Shown: positions 41,919 through 50,936 of the stretch, piece after piece
How positions within the stretch are numbered: the first letter of the stretch is position 1
How the letters are laid out: each line of letters opens with the position of its first letter
NCBI RefSeq assembly: GCF_023897065.1
Contig: NZ_JAMHIV010000030.1
Coordinates: forward strand, 1-64,000
Length of the DNA stretch: 64,000 bases
Origin: Crossiella sp. SN42
GTDB lineage: Bacteria; Actinomycetota; Actinomycetes; Mycobacteriales; Pseudonocardiaceae
Direction of reading: 5' to 3'
The notes under the pieces: model-generated
What the model was told of the DNA's origin: nothing
Database searches by the model: none
The model's input: only the letters and a program-made list of their open reading frames with translations
Position numbers and translations under genes: made by a program

Positions 41919-44900
41919 CACACATCTGGCGGAAACTCCCGCATCCAGTGCCGCCAGCGCGCGGCCAGCCGCTGCGCCCGGCCCGGTGACACCACGTCGG
42001 CCCGGTGCCACACGTAGCCACTGTCCGGCCACAGCACCAGCGCCAGCTCGAACACCGAGTCCCGCTGCGGCACCCGCTCCCGCCGCACCGTCAGCCCCGG
42101 CAGCACCAGCTCGCCCTGCTCGGTGTTCTGCACGACGAACCCGGCCTGGCAGAACGGGTTGCGCCCGGTCGCCGGCGGCGCCAGCTCCCAGTAGGCCCGC
42201 TCCAGCGGCAGCGACTGCGCCTCCAGCGCCCTGGCCAGCTGCGTCCCGGCCCAGTCCAGGCAGGCCGACGGGGTGCGCACCGACGCGGGGAACCGCAGCA
42301 CCGCTGAGCTGGCGAAACAGCCGATCACCGAGTCTGCCTCGGCCACCGTGCGCCCGGCCAGCGGCAGGCCGACCGCGAAGTCCGCCGCCCCGGTCTCCTC
42401 CCGCAGCGCCAGCACCCAGGCCGCCAGCGCCGCGGCGGCCCGCACCCGGTCCAGGCCGGTGCGGTCCACCGGGACCTCGCGCAGCCCGTGCCCGCCCGGC
42501 GGGTCCGGTTCCAGCGGCAGCTCCGGCACGCCGCGCAGCTGGTCCAGCCAGTAGTCGTCGTCGGCGGTGTCCACCAGGCCGGCCTGGGTGCGGGCGACCG
42601 CGCGGTAGCCGGGGGCGGGCGGCAGGCTGCCGGTGGCGTAGGCGGTGGACAGGTCGCGGCAGAGGACCGCCTCGGACCAGCCGTCGAAGGCGGTGTGGTG
42701 CGCGAGGAGCAGCAGCTGGTGCCGTTCTGGTCCCTCGCGCAGCAGCCAGGCGCGCAGGGGCAGGTCCGCGCTGAGGTCGAAGGGCCGCGCGGTCAGCTCC
42801 GCCACCGTGCTCGCCAGGTCACCAGTGGGCAGGCAGGTCAGCGGATCCGCCGGCGCGTCGGTGAGCTCGGCGGTGATGTGCCTGCCGTCGGCGCTGTGCA
42901 GCCGGGTGCGCAGCGCCTCGTGCCGGGCGAACACCTGCCGGAGCGCGGTGGCCAGCGCGGCCCGGTCCAGCGGGCCGGTGAGGTGGAACAGCATGGGGTG
43001 CACCAGGTCCGGGGTGCCGGGGGCCTGCTGTTCCAGGTACCACATGCGGTACTGGCTGATCGGCAGCCCGCCGACCCAGCGCCAGTCCCGGCCGCGCCGC
43101 TCGCCCCGCCGGGCGGGGCCGGTCAGCCGGGCCGCGATGTCCTGTGGCCGCCGGTGTTCCAGCACCGACCGCACGGTCAGGCCCGGACCCAGCGCGGGCT
43201 GGAGGCGGCTGACCAGGCGGATCGCGGTGAGCGAGTCCGCGCCCACGGCGAACAGGTCGGTGTCCGGACCGACCGGGAAGCCCAGCAGTTCGGCGGCCGC
43301 CTCGGCCAGCGCGGTCACCTCGGGCGGACCGCTTGCCGCCGGAGCCACCGGCCGGGGTGGTTCAGCCAGTGCCGCCAGCCGCGCGGTGTCCACCTTGCCG
43401 TTCGGGGTCAGCGGCACACTGTCCACAGTGAACACCCGCTCCGGCACGAACGCCGGCGGCAGCGCGGCCGCGACCCGCTCCCGCAGCCCCTCGCCGGTCC
43501 CGGTGCAGAAGGCCACCACCCGCCGCTTGGCCACCTCGCCCAGCGGCAGGGCCAGCACGACCGCGCGGCGCACGCCCGGGGCCGCGGCGAGCACCGCCTC
43601 GATCTCCTCCGGGTCCACGCGCACCCCGCGCAGCTTGAACTGCCGGTCCACCCGCCCCCGGAACCACAGCACGCCGGCCCCGTCCCGCACCCCGAGGTCC
43701 CCGGTCCAGTACGCCCGCTCCCCCGCCAGCTCGCCAAAACGCTCCGCGGTGGCCGCCGGATCACCGAGATAGCCCAGCCCCACCCCGTCCCCGGTGACCA
43801 CCACCTGTCCCATCGTGCCGGGCGGCGCTGGATCACCGGACTCGTCCAGCACGTGCACGCCGGTGTTCGCCGAGGGCAGTCCGACCGGCAGCTCACCGTC
43901 CGTCCACTGTGGAACGTCCCACCAAGTGACCGCGATGGCGCACTCGACCGGTCCGTAGACGTTGGTCAGCCGGATCCCGGGTTGCCCGGCGCGGAACCGC
44001 GCGGCGTGGTGCGGGGACATCCGCTCGCCGCCGGTGAGCACGTGCCGGAGCCCGGTGAAGGCACTGGGATCGCTGTCGACCAGGGCGTTGAACAGGCTGG
44101 TGGTCAGGAAGACGGTGGTGAGCCCGTGCGAGATCTCCCGGCGCAGCTCGCCGGTGGTCAGGTGCACACCGTCGAAGAGCACCGAGACGCCGCCGTTGAC
44201 CAGCGGTGCCCACAGCTCCCAGGCCGCCGCGTCCCAGCCGGGCGGGGAGATCTGGAGCATCTGGACGGTGTGGTCCATGGCCAGGTGCGGGTCGAGGGCG
44301 ATGCGGACGGTGCCGGCGTGCGGGGAGAGCACGGCGCGGGGGCCGCCGGTGGTGCCGGAGGTGGTGAAGACGCAGCAGGGGTCGGCGGCGGTGCCGGGGA
44401 AGGGATCGGGGCGGGCGGGAAAACTCGGCAGCTCGGCGACGCGGGCCACGGGGCAGGGCAGGAGCGGATCGCCCGTGGCGAGCGGCATTGGGGCAGGCGG
44501 CACCGAGCCACCCGGGGCTGGGGCGGCAAGCGGCGGTGGCGCGGGCGGGACTGGCGCGGCGAGCGGTGCTGAGGCGGGCGGGGCTGGCGCGGCGAGCAAC
44601 GCCGGCGCGACCGGGGCTGGGGCGGCGTGCGGCGCGGACGCGACCGGAGCTGGCGCGGCGTGCGGCGCGGGCGGGATCGGCAGTGCGTCCTCCACCACCG
44701 CGAGCACCGCGCCGATGCGCTCGGCCACCCGCGCGACCCGCGCCACCGGCCAGTCCAGCGCCGCGCCCGCGGGCACCGCCCCGCACATCATCGCCCCGAG
44801 CAGCACCGCCACCTGCTCGGGCCCCCGCCCCAGCCACACCAGCAGCCGCTCCCCCGGCCGCACTCCCCTCGCCCGCAACCCGGCCGCCATCGCCGCGGCC

Positions 44901-45046
44901 CGCTCGGCCAGTTCGCCATAGCTGATCTCCCGCCCCCGCCAACGGAGGGCGGGCGCGTCCGGGCGGGTCTGGGCCCAGCGCAGCACCAGGGCGTCGAGGC
45001 GGCCGGTGGCGGGGTAGGCGATCTCGGGTCCGTGCACGAGGGGCAT
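41918..45046 (-). CDS. Free-standing NRPS module, A-PCP-C
   Basis: A 1042-residue protein. The adenylation domain spans about 15-545, with FTTSGTTGGPRAVLSPHAG, NVYGPVECAI, YWTGDLG and PLTPNGKVD (Lys). The carrier domain has VGADSLTAIRL (Ser about 605), and the condensation domain has LAHHTAFDGWS (HHxxxDG, about 783). By hand the specificity pocket reads D-A-W-F-L-G-V-I-A-K, suggestive of leucine-like substrates, but this alignment is approximate. Residues about 118-185 are a Pro/Ala repeat inserted in the A domain. The C domain could join the amino acid to an amine or hydroxyl of the glycoside. A SARP-like element favours an alternative GTG start at 45037. Confidence 0.9.
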   Translation of the reverse strand: MPLVHGPEIAYPATGRLDALVLRWAQTRPDAPALRWRGREISYGELAERAAAMAAGLRARGVRPGERLLVWLGRGPEQVAVLLGAMMCGAVPAGAALDWPVARVARVAERIGAVLAVVEDALPIPPAPHAAPAPVASAPHAAPAPVAPALLAAPAPPASAPLAAPVPPAPPPLAAPAPGGSVPPAPMPLATGDPLLPCPVARVAELPSFPARPDPFPGTAADPCCVFTTSGTTGGPRAVLSPHAGTVRIALDPHLAMDHTVQMLQISPPGWDAAAWELWAPLVNGGVSVLFDGVHLTTGELRREISHGLTTVFLTTSLFNALVDSDPSAFTGLRHVLTGGERMSPHHAARFRAGQPGIRLTNVYGPVECAIAVTWWDVPQWTDGELPVGLPSANTGVHVLDESGDPAPPGTMGQVVVTGDGVGLGYLGDPAATAERFGELAGERAYWTGDLGVRDGAGVLWFRGRVDRQFKLRGVRVDPEEIEAVLAAAPGVRRAVVLALPLGEVAKRRVVAFCTGTGEGLRERVAAALPPAFVPERVFTVDSVPLTPNGKVDTARLAALAEPPRPVAPAASGPPEVTALAEAAAELLGFPVGPDTDLFAVGADSLTAIRLVSRLQPALGPGLTVRSVLEHRRPQDIAARLTGPARRGERRGRDWRWVGGLPISQYRMWYLEQQAPGTPDLVHPMLFHLTGPLDRAALATALRQVFARHEALRTRLHSADGRHITAELTDAPADPLTCLPTGDLASTVAELTARPFDLSADLPLRAWLLREGPERHQLLLLAHHTAFDGWSEAVLCRDLSTAYATGSLPPAPGYRAVARTQAGLVDTADDDYWLDQLRGVPELPLEPDPPGGHGLREVPVDRTGLDRVRAAAALAAWVLALREETGAADFAVGLPLAGRTVAEADSVIGCFASSAVLRFPASVRTPSACLDWAGTQLARALEAQSLPLERAYWELAPPATGRNPFCQAGFVVQNTEQGELVLPGLTVRRERVPQRDSVFELALVLWPDSGYVWHRADVVSPGRAQRLAARWRHWMREFPPDV
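44490..44690 (-). repeat. 33-bp tandem repeat inside the A domain
   Basis: About five imperfect 33-bp units encode 11-residue repeats (PHAAPAPVASA, PHAAPAPVAPA, LLAAPAPPASA, PLAAPVPPAPP). They sit between early and core A-domain motifs, where the family has a short loop. This is probably a flexible, length-variable insertion produced by slippage. Confidence 0.75.
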
Positions 45047-45089
45047 GGCAGCTCTGGGTGGTCGAGAAGTGCTGGCGCGGGCCTGGACC
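45045..45089 (-). promoter_or_regulatory. SARP box and -10 for the NRPS gene
   Basis: Toward the NRPS: GGTCCAG (45089), GCGCCAG (45078) and TCTCGAC (45067) at 11-bp spacing, TGCCAT (45050-45045) after 10 bp, then seven bases to GTG 45037, which is in frame. The hexamer overlaps the ATG at 45046, so if active it would make GTG 45037 the start. Confidence 0.5.
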
Positions 45090-45115
45090 GAAACACCAGA
45101 CCGGGGGCGTTGCAT
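45071..45115 (+). promoter_or_regulatory. Candidate SARP box for the 45147 operon
   Basis: GCTGGCG (45071), CCTGGAC (45082) and ACACCAG (45093) lie at 11-bp spacing. TTGCAT (45110-45115) follows after 10 bp. The transcript would have a leader of about 20 nt containing GGGAGGG before ATG 45147. It overlaps the divergent NRPS box. Confidence 0.4.
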
Positions 45116-45146
45116 GGCTGGGGTTCCGGTCGGCGGGAGGGCAGTG

Positions 45147-46508
45147 ATGGCGAAGCTCGGGGTGCTGCGGTACGAGGACACCGTGCTGCCGCGGCGGGTG
45201 GCCGAGTCGGCGCTGGCCGGGGACGGGGTGCACGACAGCGCGGAGGTGGCCGCCTGGCTGGCGGAGTGCCGGGTGCGGCAGCGGCAGCGGGTGCGGCGGA
45301 TTCCGTTCGCGGAGCTGCGCGGCTGGGGTTTCGCGGCGGGGACCGGGGACCTGGTGCACGAGAGCGGGCGGTTCTTCAGCGTGGCCGGCCTGCGGGTGCG
45401 CACCGACTACGGGCCGGTCGCGGAGTGGACCCAGCCGATCATCAACCAGCCCGAGGTGGGCATCCTGGGCATCGCGGTGCGCGAGTTCGGCGGGGTGCTG
45501 CACTGCCTGGTGCAGGCCAAGACCGAGCCGGGCAACGTCAACGGCGTGCAGCTCGCGCCGACCGTGCAGGCGACCAGGAGCAACTACACCGGGGTGCACC
45601 GCGGCCGGGCCGTGCCCTACCTGGACTGCTTCCGGCAGCCGGATCCGCGCCGGGTGGTCGCCGATGTGCTCCAGTCCGAGCAGGGGGCCTGGTTCTACCG
45701 CAAGCGCAACCGCAACATCGTGGTCGAGGTCGGGCCCGAGGTGGTGCCGGGGCCGGACTTCCACTGGCTCACCCTCGGTCAGCTGCACCAGCTGCTGCCG
45801 GTGCCCAACCTGGTCGGCATGGACACCCGCACCGTGCTGTCCTGCCTGCCCTGGCCTGCCGGTGACGGCGGCAGCCTGCACAGCACGGCGGAGATCCTGA
45901 GCTGGCTCACCACCCGGCAGACCGAGCACGAGCTGCGCACCGACCTGTTGCCATTACAGGACATCCAGGGCTGGCGGCGCACCCCGGTGGCCATCGAGCA
46001 CGAGCACGGGCGGTTCTTCAGCGTGGTCGCGGTGGACGTGCGCGCCCGTGGCCGCGAGGTGGGCGGGTGGACCCAGCCGTTGATCCGCCCGCACGGCGTC
46101 GGTGTGCACGCGCTGCTGGTGGCCCGGTTCGGCGGGGTGCCGCACGCGCTGGTCAACGCCAGGGTCGAACCCGGCTACCTCGGCGTGGTCGAGCTCGCGC
46201 CGACCGTGCAGTGCACACCGGAGAACTACGCGCACCTGCCACCGCAGGACCAGCCGCCGTTCCTGGACCTGGTCACCCGCCGCCGCCCGGAGCAGGTGCT
46301 CTTCGACGCGGTGCTCTCCGAGGAGGGCGGCCGGTTCCAGCACGCGCAGGGCCGCTACCTGATCATCGACGCCACCGGGCTTCCTGTCCACAATGGACCC
46401 GGCTTCCGCTGGATGACCATGCCGCAGCTGACCGGGCTGCTCCAGCACAGCCACTACCTCAACGTGCAGGCCCGCACCCTGGTGACCTGCCTGCGGAGCC
46501 TGCGATGA
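45147..46508 (+). CDS. NDP-4-keto-6-deoxyglucose 2,3-dehydratase
   Basis: This 453-residue protein has the internal duplication typical of LanS/UrdS/SpnO-type 2,3-dehydratases. Paired motifs are GRFFSVAGLRV / GRFFSVVAVDV, WTQPIINQPEVGILG / WTQPLIRPHGVGVHA, and VQLAPTVQATRSNY / VELAPTVQCTPENY. It removes the 2-hydroxyl to start 2-deoxysugar synthesis. ATG 45147 has GGGAGG upstream. The next gene is the expected 3-ketoreductase. Confidence 0.93.
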   Translation: MAKLGVLRYEDTVLPRRVAESALAGDGVHDSAEVAAWLAECRVRQRQRVRRIPFAELRGWGFAAGTGDLVHESGRFFSVAGLRVRTDYGPVAEWTQPIINQPEVGILGIAVREFGGVLHCLVQAKTEPGNVNGVQLAPTVQATRSNYTGVHRGRAVPYLDCFRQPDPRRVVADVLQSEQGAWFYRKRNRNIVVEVGPEVVPGPDFHWLTLGQLHQLLPVPNLVGMDTRTVLSCLPWPAGDGGSLHSTAEILSWLTTRQTEHELRTDLLPLQDIQGWRRTPVAIEHEHGRFFSVVAVDVRARGREVGGWTQPLIRPHGVGVHALLVARFGGVPHALVNARVEPGYLGVVELAPTVQCTPENYAHLPPQDQPPFLDLVTRRRPEQVLFDAVLSEEGGRFQHAQGRYLIIDATGLPVHNGPGFRWMTMPQLTGLLQHSHYLNVQARTLVTCLRSLR

Positions 46509-47533
46509 CCGGCAGGCTGCGGATCGGCGCGCTGGGCTGCGCCGAGGTGCTGTGGCGGCGGCTCGGCCCGGCCTTCCAGGACCATCCGCGCACCGAGATC
46601 ACCGCGGTGGCCAGTCGCGACCCGGCCAAGGCCGCTCGCTTCGCCGCCCGGTTCGACTGCGCGGCAACGGACTACGCCGGCCTGCTGGCCCGCGCCGATG
46701 TGGACGCGGTGTACCTGCCCGCGCCCCCGGCCCTGCACCACCACTGGGGTGTCCGGGTGCTGGCGGCGGGCAAGCACCTGCTGGTGGAGAAGCCGCTGGC
46801 GGCCACCACGGCGCAGGCGCGGGAGCTCATCGCGCTGGCCCGGCGGCGGCGACTGCTGCTGTGGGAGAACTTCCTGTTCCCGCGGCACCCGCAGCACGAG
46901 GCCGCGCGCAAGCTGCTCGCCGAGGGCGCGCTCGGGCGGCTGCGCTCGCTGCACGCCGCGTTCTGCTTCCCGCCCCGCGCCGAGGACGACATCCGTTACG
47001 TGGCAGCGCTGGGCGGCGGCGCGCTGCTGGACGCCGGGGTGTACCCGCTGCGGGCCGCGCAGCTGCTCCTCGGCCCCGGGCTGCGGGTGGCCGGGGCCAG
47101 CCTGCGGATGGACCGGCGGCGCGGGGTGGACCTGTCCGGGCAGGCCCTGCTGGTCTCCCCGGACGGGGTGCTGGCCGGGATCGAGTTCGGCTTCGAGCAC
47201 AGCTACGCCGCCCGCTACACGCTCTGGGGCAGCGCCGCGCGGCTGCACGTGGACCGCGCGTTCACCCCGCCGCCCGACCATCCGCCGGTGCTGCGCCTGC
47301 GGAGTCAGGACGGCACCGAGCACATCCCGCTCCCGCCCAGCGACCAGGTGGCCGGTTCGGTCGGCGCCTTCGCCGAGGCCGTGCTGGCCGGGACGGAGGC
47401 GAACTCCCCGGCCGAGCGGGCCCGCGGCGCGACCGCGGTGGAGACGGTGTGGCTGACCGAGCAGATCCGGCTGGCCGCCGTGCGAGTGCCTGCCGAGGCA
47501 GAGGTTCCCGAGACTGGAGGACTCCCGAGATGA
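46505..47533 (+). CDS. NDP-sugar 3-ketoreductase (Gfo/Idh/MocA family)
   Basis: This 342-residue oxidoreductase has the N-terminal Rossmann motif LRIGALGCAEVLWRRL, the conserved VEKPLA lysine-proline and GGGALLDAGVYPL. This is as in LanT/UrdT/SpnN, which reduce the unstable 3-keto product of the 2,3-dehydratase. It is coupled to that gene by an ATGA overlap. Together they yield 2,6-dideoxyhexose precursors (olivose/oliose or rhodinose series). Confidence 0.9.
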   Translation: MTGRLRIGALGCAEVLWRRLGPAFQDHPRTEITAVASRDPAKAARFAARFDCAATDYAGLLARADVDAVYLPAPPALHHHWGVRVLAAGKHLLVEKPLAATTAQARELIALARRRRLLLWENFLFPRHPQHEAARKLLAEGALGRLRSLHAAFCFPPRAEDDIRYVAALGGGALLDAGVYPLRAAQLLLGPGLRVAGASLRMDRRRGVDLSGQALLVSPDGVLAGIEFGFEHSYAARYTLWGSAARLHVDRAFTPPPDHPPVLRLRSQDGTEHIPLPPSDQVAGSVGAFAEAVLAGTEANSPAERARGATAVETVWLTEQIRLAAVRVPAEAEVPETGGLPR

Positions 47534-48573
47534 CCGTGCAACCGACGACCGAGGTCTCCCCGCACCAGCACCTGCTGGGCCTGCTGGGCGGCAAGATGGT
47601 CGCCGCCGCGCTCTGCGTGCTGGCCAGGATCGGCGTCGCCGACGAGCTGGCGCACGGCCCGCTGCCGGTGGCCGAGCTGGCCAGGCGCACCGGCTGCCAC
47701 CCGCCGACGCTGTACCGGTTCCTGCGCGCCACCGCCTCGGTCGGGGTCTTCGCCGAAACGCCCGGCGGCGACTTCGCGCTCACCCCGGCCGCCGAGCTGC
47801 TGCGCTCGGACGTGCCCGGCACGCTGCGCTACCTGGCCTACCTCTACGGCGAGACCAGCGTGTGGAACTGCTTCGGCTCGGCCATCGACACCCTGCGCAC
47901 CGGCGAGCCCAGCGGACCGGCGCTGCGCGGCGGCAAGGGCTGGTTCGAGTACATGGCCGGGGATCCGGAGTACGCCGAGGTGTTCCACCTCGCGATGACC
48001 GGGGTCAGCGAGCGCGCCACCGCGGTCGCCGCCGCCTACGACTTCGACCGGTTCGCCACCGTGGCCGACATCGGCGGCGGGCAGGGACGGCTGCTGGCCG
48101 CGATCCTCAACCGCAACCCCGGTCAGCGCGGCATCCTGTTCGACACCGCCTCGGCCATCGGCGGGGCCGAGCCGGTGCTCTCCGGTTACGGGGTGGCCGA
48201 CCGGGTCGAGCGGGTGGTCGGGGACTTCTTCGCCTCGGTGCCCCCTGGCGCGGACGCCTATGTGCTCAAGGCGATCCTGCACGACTGGAACGACCGGGAC
48301 GCGCTGCGCATCCTGCGCAACATCCGCACCGCGCTGGCCGGCCGTCCGGACGGCCGGGTGCTCATCGTGGAGGCGGTGGTGCCCGGCGACAACGACTGGC
48401 ACTACAGCAAGCTGATGGACCTGGCGATGGCGGTCAGCCTCGGCGGCCAGGAACGCGACGCCGGGCAGTGGCGCTCGCTGCTGGCCGAGGCCGGGTTCGA
48501 GCTGTGCGCGGTGACCGAGACCGCGCCACCGCACTGCGTCATCGAGGCCCGTCCCGTCGACCAGGAGCGCTGA
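47530..48573 (+). CDS. SAM-dependent O-methyltransferase
   Basis: This 347-residue protein of the Methyltransf_2 type has an N-terminal winged-helix part (residues 15-100), the SAM motif VADIGGGQGRLLAAI, GDFFASVP, and LKAILHDWND with the catalytic-His position. It resembles DnrK/TcmN-type enzymes and the protein at 11107-12114. It probably methylates a phenol of the aglycone. ATGA overlap with the 3-ketoreductase. Confidence 0.9.
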   Translation: MTVQPTTEVSPHQHLLGLLGGKMVAAALCVLARIGVADELAHGPLPVAELARRTGCHPPTLYRFLRATASVGVFAETPGGDFALTPAAELLRSDVPGTLRYLAYLYGETSVWNCFGSAIDTLRTGEPSGPALRGGKGWFEYMAGDPEYAEVFHLAMTGVSERATAVAAAYDFDRFATVADIGGGQGRLLAAILNRNPGQRGILFDTASAIGGAEPVLSGYGVADRVERVVGDFFASVPPGADAYVLKAILHDWNDRDALRILRNIRTALAGRPDGRVLIVEAVVPGDNDWHYSKLMDLAMAVSLGGQERDAGQWRSLLAEAGFELCAVTETAPPHCVIEARPVDQER

Positions 48574-48575
48574 CC

Positions 48576-49727
48576 GTGCTGAGATATCCGTTCCAGTGGC
48601 CCTCCCCGGTGGACCAGCCTGCCGAGCTGACCGGCCTGCACGAGTGCCCGCTGGTCGAGGTGGAGCTGCCCAGCGGGGACACCGCGCTGCTGCTGACCCG
48701 CTACCAGGACATCCGCGCGCTGCTGGCCGACCCCAGGGTCAGCAAGAACCGCGACCGCCCGGACATGGCCAGGATGACCGAGCGCAAGACCAAGGTCTTC
48801 CAGCGCCAGGTGGACATGGACCCGCCCGCGCACACCAGGATGCGGCGGCTGATCGCCAAGGCCTTCACCGCGACCAGGGTGGAAGCCCTGCGCCCCCGGA
48901 TCGAGGAGATCGCCACCGGCCTGCTCGACCAGATGTCCACAGTGGACGGACCGGTCGACCTCAACTCGGCCTACTCCTACCCGTTGACCATCCAGGTCAT
49001 CTGCGAGCTGCTCGGCGTGCCGCCGGAGGAGCGCGCGCACTTCGGCAGCACCAGCGCGCCGCCGTGGGAGTACATGCGCGAGCTGATCGAGCGCAAGCGG
49101 GCCGAGCCGGGCGATGACCTGGTGAGCGCGCTGATCGCGGTGCGCGACACCGAGGACGGCAGGCTCAGCGCCGAGGAGCTGCACTGGTGGTGCACGCTGC
49201 TGCTGCTGGCCGGCTACGAGACCACGGCCAGCCAGCTCTCCGGTTCGGTGGTGCTCCTGCTGCACCACCCCGGGGAGCTGGCCCGGCTGCGCGCGCGGCC
49301 GGGGCTGGCCCCGCGCGCGGTGGAGGAGCTGCTGCGCCGCCAGGTGGTCGGCTCCTCGCTGTCCATGCTGCGCTACGTCACCGAGGACATCGACCTCGGC
49401 CAGGTGCGCATCCCGCGCGGCAGCAGCGTCATCCCCGCGCTGGACAGCGCCAACGCCGACCCGGCCGCCTTCGACTGCCCGGCGGCACTGGACCTGGGCC
49501 GCGCCGGGCGCCAGCAGCTGACCTTCAGCTCAGGCCAGCACTTCTGCCTGGGCGCGCCGCTGGCCAGGGTCGTCCTGCAGATCGCGCTCACCAGCCTGCT
49601 GGCGCGCTTCCCCGGCCTGCGGCTGGCCGTGCCCACCTCGGCGCTGCGCAGGCAGGAGGACGCGTTCTTCCAGGGCTTCACCACCGTTCCCGTCACCTGG
49701 TCACCCGCGCCGGAGGAGCCCCGATGA
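48576..49727 (+). CDS. Cytochrome P450, first of a tandem pair
   Basis: This 383-residue P450 has the I-helix LLLLAGYETTAS, the ExxR in VEELLRR and the heme loop FSSGQHFCLGAPLAR, so the heme chemistry looks intact. Compared with the neighbouring P450 it is about 18 residues shorter between LLGVPPEE and IERKRAEP, the F-G helix region that caps the substrate pocket. GTG 48576 follows the methyltransferase stop by two bases. It probably hydroxylates or couples rings of the aglycone. Confidence 0.9.
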   Translation: MLRYPFQWPSPVDQPAELTGLHECPLVEVELPSGDTALLLTRYQDIRALLADPRVSKNRDRPDMARMTERKTKVFQRQVDMDPPAHTRMRRLIAKAFTATRVEALRPRIEEIATGLLDQMSTVDGPVDLNSAYSYPLTIQVICELLGVPPEERAHFGSTSAPPWEYMRELIERKRAEPGDDLVSALIAVRDTEDGRLSAEELHWWCTLLLLAGYETTASQLSGSVVLLLHHPGELARLRARPGLAPRAVEELLRRQVVGSSLSMLRYVTEDIDLGQVRIPRGSSVIPALDSANADPAAFDCPAALDLGRAGRQQLTFSSGQHFCLGAPLARVVLQIALTSLLARFPGLRLAVPTSALRRQEDAFFQGFTTVPVTWSPAPEEPR

Positions 49728-50914
49728 CCGACCCGATCGCCTACCCGTTCCGCCGTCCCAGCCCGCTGGAACCACCGCGCGAGCTGGCCACCCTGCGACA
49801 GCGGCCGGTGCTGCCGGTGCGGCTGCCCAGCGGGGACACCGCGCTGCTGGTGACCCGCTACGCCGACGTGCGCCGCCTGCTCACCGACCACCGGCTCAGC
49901 CGCAACCTCAACCGGCCCGGCGCGGCCCGGATCAGCCGCGGCAACGCGCTGTTCCAGGACGTCAACATCGACCCGGACCCGCCTGCGCACACCAGGGTGC
50001 GGCGGCTGGTCACCAAGGCGTTCACCCCGGCCAGGGTGGCCGCCCTGCGCCCGCTGGTGCAGGGCATCGTGGACGAGCTGCTGGACCGAATGTCCACAAT
50101 GGACGGACCGGTGGACCTGAACGCGGCGCTGGCCTTCCCGCTGCCCATCCGGGTGGTCTGCCACCTGCTCGGCGTGCCCGCCGGGGACGTGGCCGCCTTC
50201 CGCGGCTGGACCGATGCCTTCCTGTCCATCGGCGGGCACGAGCCCGAGCGGATCCGCCGATCCATGCTGGAGCTGAGCGAGTACATCGCGAAGCTCATCG
50301 CGGCCAAACGCGCCGACCCCGGCGAGGACCTGGTGAGCGCGCTGATCTCGGTGCGGGACAACGAGGACGGCAGGCTCACCGAGTACGAGCTGCACTGGTG
50401 GTGCCGGTTGATGCTGCTGGTCGGCTACGAGACCACCGCGACCCAGCTGGCCGGTGGGGTGGCCATGCTGCTGGCGCACCCGGACCAGCTGGCCCTGCTG
50501 CGCGCGGACTTCGGCCTGCTGCCGCAGGCGATCGAGGAGCTGCTGCGCTGGAAGCTGGTCGGCTCCTCGGTGTCCATGCTGCGCTACGCCACCGAGGACA
50601 TCCCGCTCGACGAGGGCGTGCTGCCAGCCGGGTCCAGCGTGATCCCCGCGGTGGACTCGGCCAACCAGGACGAGACGGTCTTCGCCGACCCGCGCCGCTT
50701 CGACATCACCCGCACCGGCAACGAGCACCTGACCTTCAGCCTCGGCCCGCACTACTGCGTCGGCACCCACCTGGCCCGGCTGGAGCTCCAGGTGGCCACC
50801 GAGAGCCTGCTGCGCCGCTTCCCCACGTTGCGGCTGGCGGTGCCCTCGACCGAGCTGCACCGCCAGGAACACGCCCTGCTGGAAGGGTTCCTGGCGGTGC
50901 CGGTGACCTGGTAG
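49724..50914 (+). CDS. Cytochrome P450, second of a tandem pair
   Basis: This 396-residue P450 has the I-helix LLVGYETTAT, the ExxR in IEELLRW and the heme loop FSLGPHYCVGTHLAR. It is clearly related along its whole length to the upstream P450 (shared PSGDTALL, DPPAHTR, MLRY.TEDI blocks), indicating tandem duplication. The usual Ala before Gly in the I-helix is Val. It ends the plus-strand sugar/tailoring operon and converges on the SARP gene. Confidence 0.9.
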   Translation: MTDPIAYPFRRPSPLEPPRELATLRQRPVLPVRLPSGDTALLVTRYADVRRLLTDHRLSRNLNRPGAARISRGNALFQDVNIDPDPPAHTRVRRLVTKAFTPARVAALRPLVQGIVDELLDRMSTMDGPVDLNAALAFPLPIRVVCHLLGVPAGDVAAFRGWTDAFLSIGGHEPERIRRSMLELSEYIAKLIAAKRADPGEDLVSALISVRDNEDGRLTEYELHWWCRLMLLVGYETTATQLAGGVAMLLAHPDQLALLRADFGLLPQAIEELLRWKLVGSSVSMLRYATEDIPLDEGVLPAGSSVIPAVDSANQDETVFADPRRFDITRTGNEHLTFSLGPHYCVGTHLARLELQVATESLLRRFPTLRLAVPSTELHRQEHALLEGFLAVPVTW

Positions 50915-50920
50915 CTCGGG

Positions 50921-50936
50921 CGTGGCTCAGGCCACG
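50921..50936. terminator. Hairpin at convergent P450/SARP ends
   Basis: CGTGGC-TCAG-GCCACG forms a perfect 6-bp stem with a 4-nt loop between the converging genes, overlapping the SARP stop codon. There is no T-tract, so it is at best a stem-only bidirectional terminator. Confidence 0.4.
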
